This document shows, one piece after another, positions 21,377 to 22,434 of a stretch of DNA of 22,434 bases (the stretch's first letter is position 1; each line of letters begins with the position of its first letter). The stretch comes from Bacillus_CJ salitolerans. Its GTDB lineage: Bacteria; Bacillota; Bacilli; Bacillales; SA4. Below the pieces are notes generated by a model. It made no database searches and was not told the origin of the DNA. It saw only the letters and a list, made by a program, of their open reading frames with translations. The DNA lies in contig NZ_JBHUEM010000018.1 of assembly GCF_042680805.1 (NCBI RefSeq), positions 1-22,434 of the forward strand, in the 5' to 3' direction. Both the position numbers and the translations under genes were made by a program.

Positions 21377-21691
21377 TTATTTGTAAATTTGTATCCATTT
21401 CTTTCGTTTTATACATAAGATAGTAATCAAAGCAGCTTCGCCCACAACTAATAAACCTATGCCTAACACTAATCCTCCGAAGAACAGAAATTCATTTACA
21501 CTCCATGCGAAGAAATACCATCCTACTATTGCAAACAAACCTAAAGCTAAGTTGATAGCACCAGCAATTAATGCATGGGGTAGGAACAATCCCGTTTTTC
21601 TAATCATAGTCGAACCATATTTAAAACTTATAAAAGTAGCTACAATCAAAAAAATAACATAAATAGTCATAGTTACATCTATTTCACTCAT
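21377..21691 (-). CDS. Small integral membrane protein
   Basis: 104 residues from ATG 21691, which follows GCGGGGG; the in-frame ATG at 21709 has no site. About three to four hydrophobic segments are visible: MTIYVIFLIVATFISF, LPHALIAGAINLALGLFAIV, WYFFAWSVNEFLFFGGLV and GIGLLVVGEAALITILCI, then a basic tail KRKKWIQIYK (inside). The short spacers make it very compact. I do not recognise the family. It is followed upstream by another membrane protein in the same direction 57 bp away, so they may form a pair. Confidence 0.6.
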   Translation of the reverse strand: MSEIDVTMTIYVIFLIVATFISFKYGSTMIRKTGLFLPHALIAGAINLALGLFAIVGWYFFAWSVNEFLFFGGLVLGIGLLVVGEAALITILCIKRKKWIQIYK

Positions 21692-21748
21692 ACAATCCCC
21701 CGCTAACATAAGTTTTTACCATATAAAATCCAAGTTCCTCATTAAAAA

Positions 21749-22174
21749 TTATTTTTTTATAAATGTATTCCATTCATCTAAATATTTATTGTTACTGATT
21801 ATTAACTCTTTAGAAAGTACTTCCATATTTTTTAAATTATATATAACAACATAACTTCCAAAAGGATCTTTATTTTTGGCTAATCCTCTTTCAAATCTAC
21901 ATATACCTTTTGAATTTACTTTAGAAGAAAGTACACTTATATAATCGTGATCAACAAAAGACTCAAGAACAGGGTCATAGTGTTCTAATTTCTCTTGCAA
22001 TAATTTAGTAACTTGTTCCATTCTATTTTCTATTAAACTTTGATTTTCTATTTGTTTTTCAGACAGATAAGTCATTAATATTATCCCTAGCAATCCGAAT
22101 ACAACAATACCAAGAAACTTTACATTTTTTTTAATTTCTCCCACCTCATTAATTATTTTACCATTATTAACCAA
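21749..22174 (-). CDS. Single-pass membrane protein with extracellular domain
   Basis: 141 residues. The only in-frame start near a site is TTG 22174, nine bases after AAGGAG. A short cytoplasmic N-terminus is followed by one membrane helix, about residues 20-38 (FLGIVVFGLLGIILMTYL), then a coiled-coil-like helix IENRMEQVTKLLQEKLEHYD. The rest is a small domain with SKGICRFERGLAKNKDPFG and VVIYNLKNMEVLSKEL. Family not recognised. Possibly co-transcribed with the downstream small membrane protein. Confidence 0.6.
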   Translation of the reverse strand: MVNNGKIINEVGEIKKNVKFLGIVVFGLLGIILMTYLSEKQIENQSLIENRMEQVTKLLQEKLEHYDPVLESFVDHDYISVLSSKVNSKGICRFERGLAKNKDPFGSYVVIYNLKNMEVLSKELIISNNKYLDEWNTFIKK

Positions 22175-22306
22175 CTTTTCACACTCCTTCTTGATAAAAC
22201 AAAAGGACCAATCGCTACTGATCCCAGAATTTCTTAATAATACTCACGAAAAGGGTACCTTCAAAATTATTCTTCTGTTTTGAGCAATTTATATAAATCT
22301 GTTTGA

Positions 22307-22434
22307 TTAAAAGTATATGAAACATCATGGTGTGACCGCTTGAAAGAGTTGACACAGTTTTTGCTTGATAAAATGCAACACTTTTTTCCAGTTAAGGACT
22401 TCCCTTTTTTATGGAAGAGTGTGTATGATGGTCT
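22307..22434 (+). CDS. Open frame running off the right edge (possible transposase start)
   Basis: A plus-strand frame is open from after TGA 22304-22306 to the window end. It reads VYETSWCDRLKELTQFLLDK and then MQHFFPVKDFPFLWKSVYDG. TTG 22340 or the ATG at about 22370 might be starts, but neither has a clear ribosome binding site. The style (amphipathic helix, then F-P...FLWKSVYDG) resembles the N-terminus of some DDE transposases of the IS4 type, but this is a weak impression from about 40 residues. A sequence to the right would settle it. Confidence 0.3.

Overview
The window is AT-rich DNA from a low-GC Gram-positive bacterium, most likely a member of the Bacillaceae. The signs are strong AAGGAGG-type ribosome binding sites, a T-box tRNA-sensing leader, many lipoproteins with Gram-positive lipoboxes, and Bacillus-type families (DUF817/YoaT-like, UPF0316/YebE-like, ArsR regulators). 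There are no rRNA or tRNA genes, no CRISPR array and no phage structural genes. It reads as an accessory or lineage-specific stretch: single genes and short operons separated by long spacers, many of which hold broken gene remnants.

Left part (1-3,800): the tail of an IS21-type IstB gene, a small acidic membrane protein, a class I methyltransferase, a GNAT acetyltransferase interrupted by one in-frame TGA, a Nudix hydrolase, and the decayed C-terminus of an alpha/beta hydrolase.

Second part (3,800-5,810): a compact operon with an ArsR-type repressor, an FAD/NAD(P) monooxygenase resembling ArsO and a four-helix membrane protein, closed by a strong terminator. The same 19-bp box (17 of 19 identical) precedes both the repressor gene and the monooxygenase gene and is probably the repressor's operator.

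Third part (6,100-8,000): a lipoprotein and a DUF817 membrane protein, the latter translationally overlapped by an unlisted 46-residue ORF.

Fourth part (8,350-12,300): a 344-residue regulator with a C-terminal ArsR-like helix-turn-helix, followed by a separately promoted three-gene ABC exporter (ATPase plus two ABC-2 permeases). Two overlapping perfect 12-bp palindromes lie just after the exporter's -10 box, and a related sequence lies before the regulator. The arrangement suggests a ligand-responsive efflux system controlled by the adjacent regulator.

Fifth part (12,380-20,350, almost all minus strand): an aldo/keto reductase, several lipoproteins or membrane-anchored proteins of unknown function, very small membrane peptides, a nucleotidyltransferase-fold protein, and a glutaminyl-tRNA synthetase gene under a Gln-specific T-box riboswitch. 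The synthetase is the most striking gene, because classical Bacillus make Gln-tRNA by transamidation and lack this enzyme. The leader has its own promoter, a CAA specifier, a T-box whose variable base fits the tRNA-Gln discriminator, and a strong terminator.

Right end (20,350-22,434): a degraded coding stretch, a UPF0316 (YebE-like) membrane protein, two small membrane proteins, and an open frame running off the edge. At least four spacers contain convincing pseudogenes and several more contain weaker ones, so the region appears to have gained genes by transfer and to be losing many of them.
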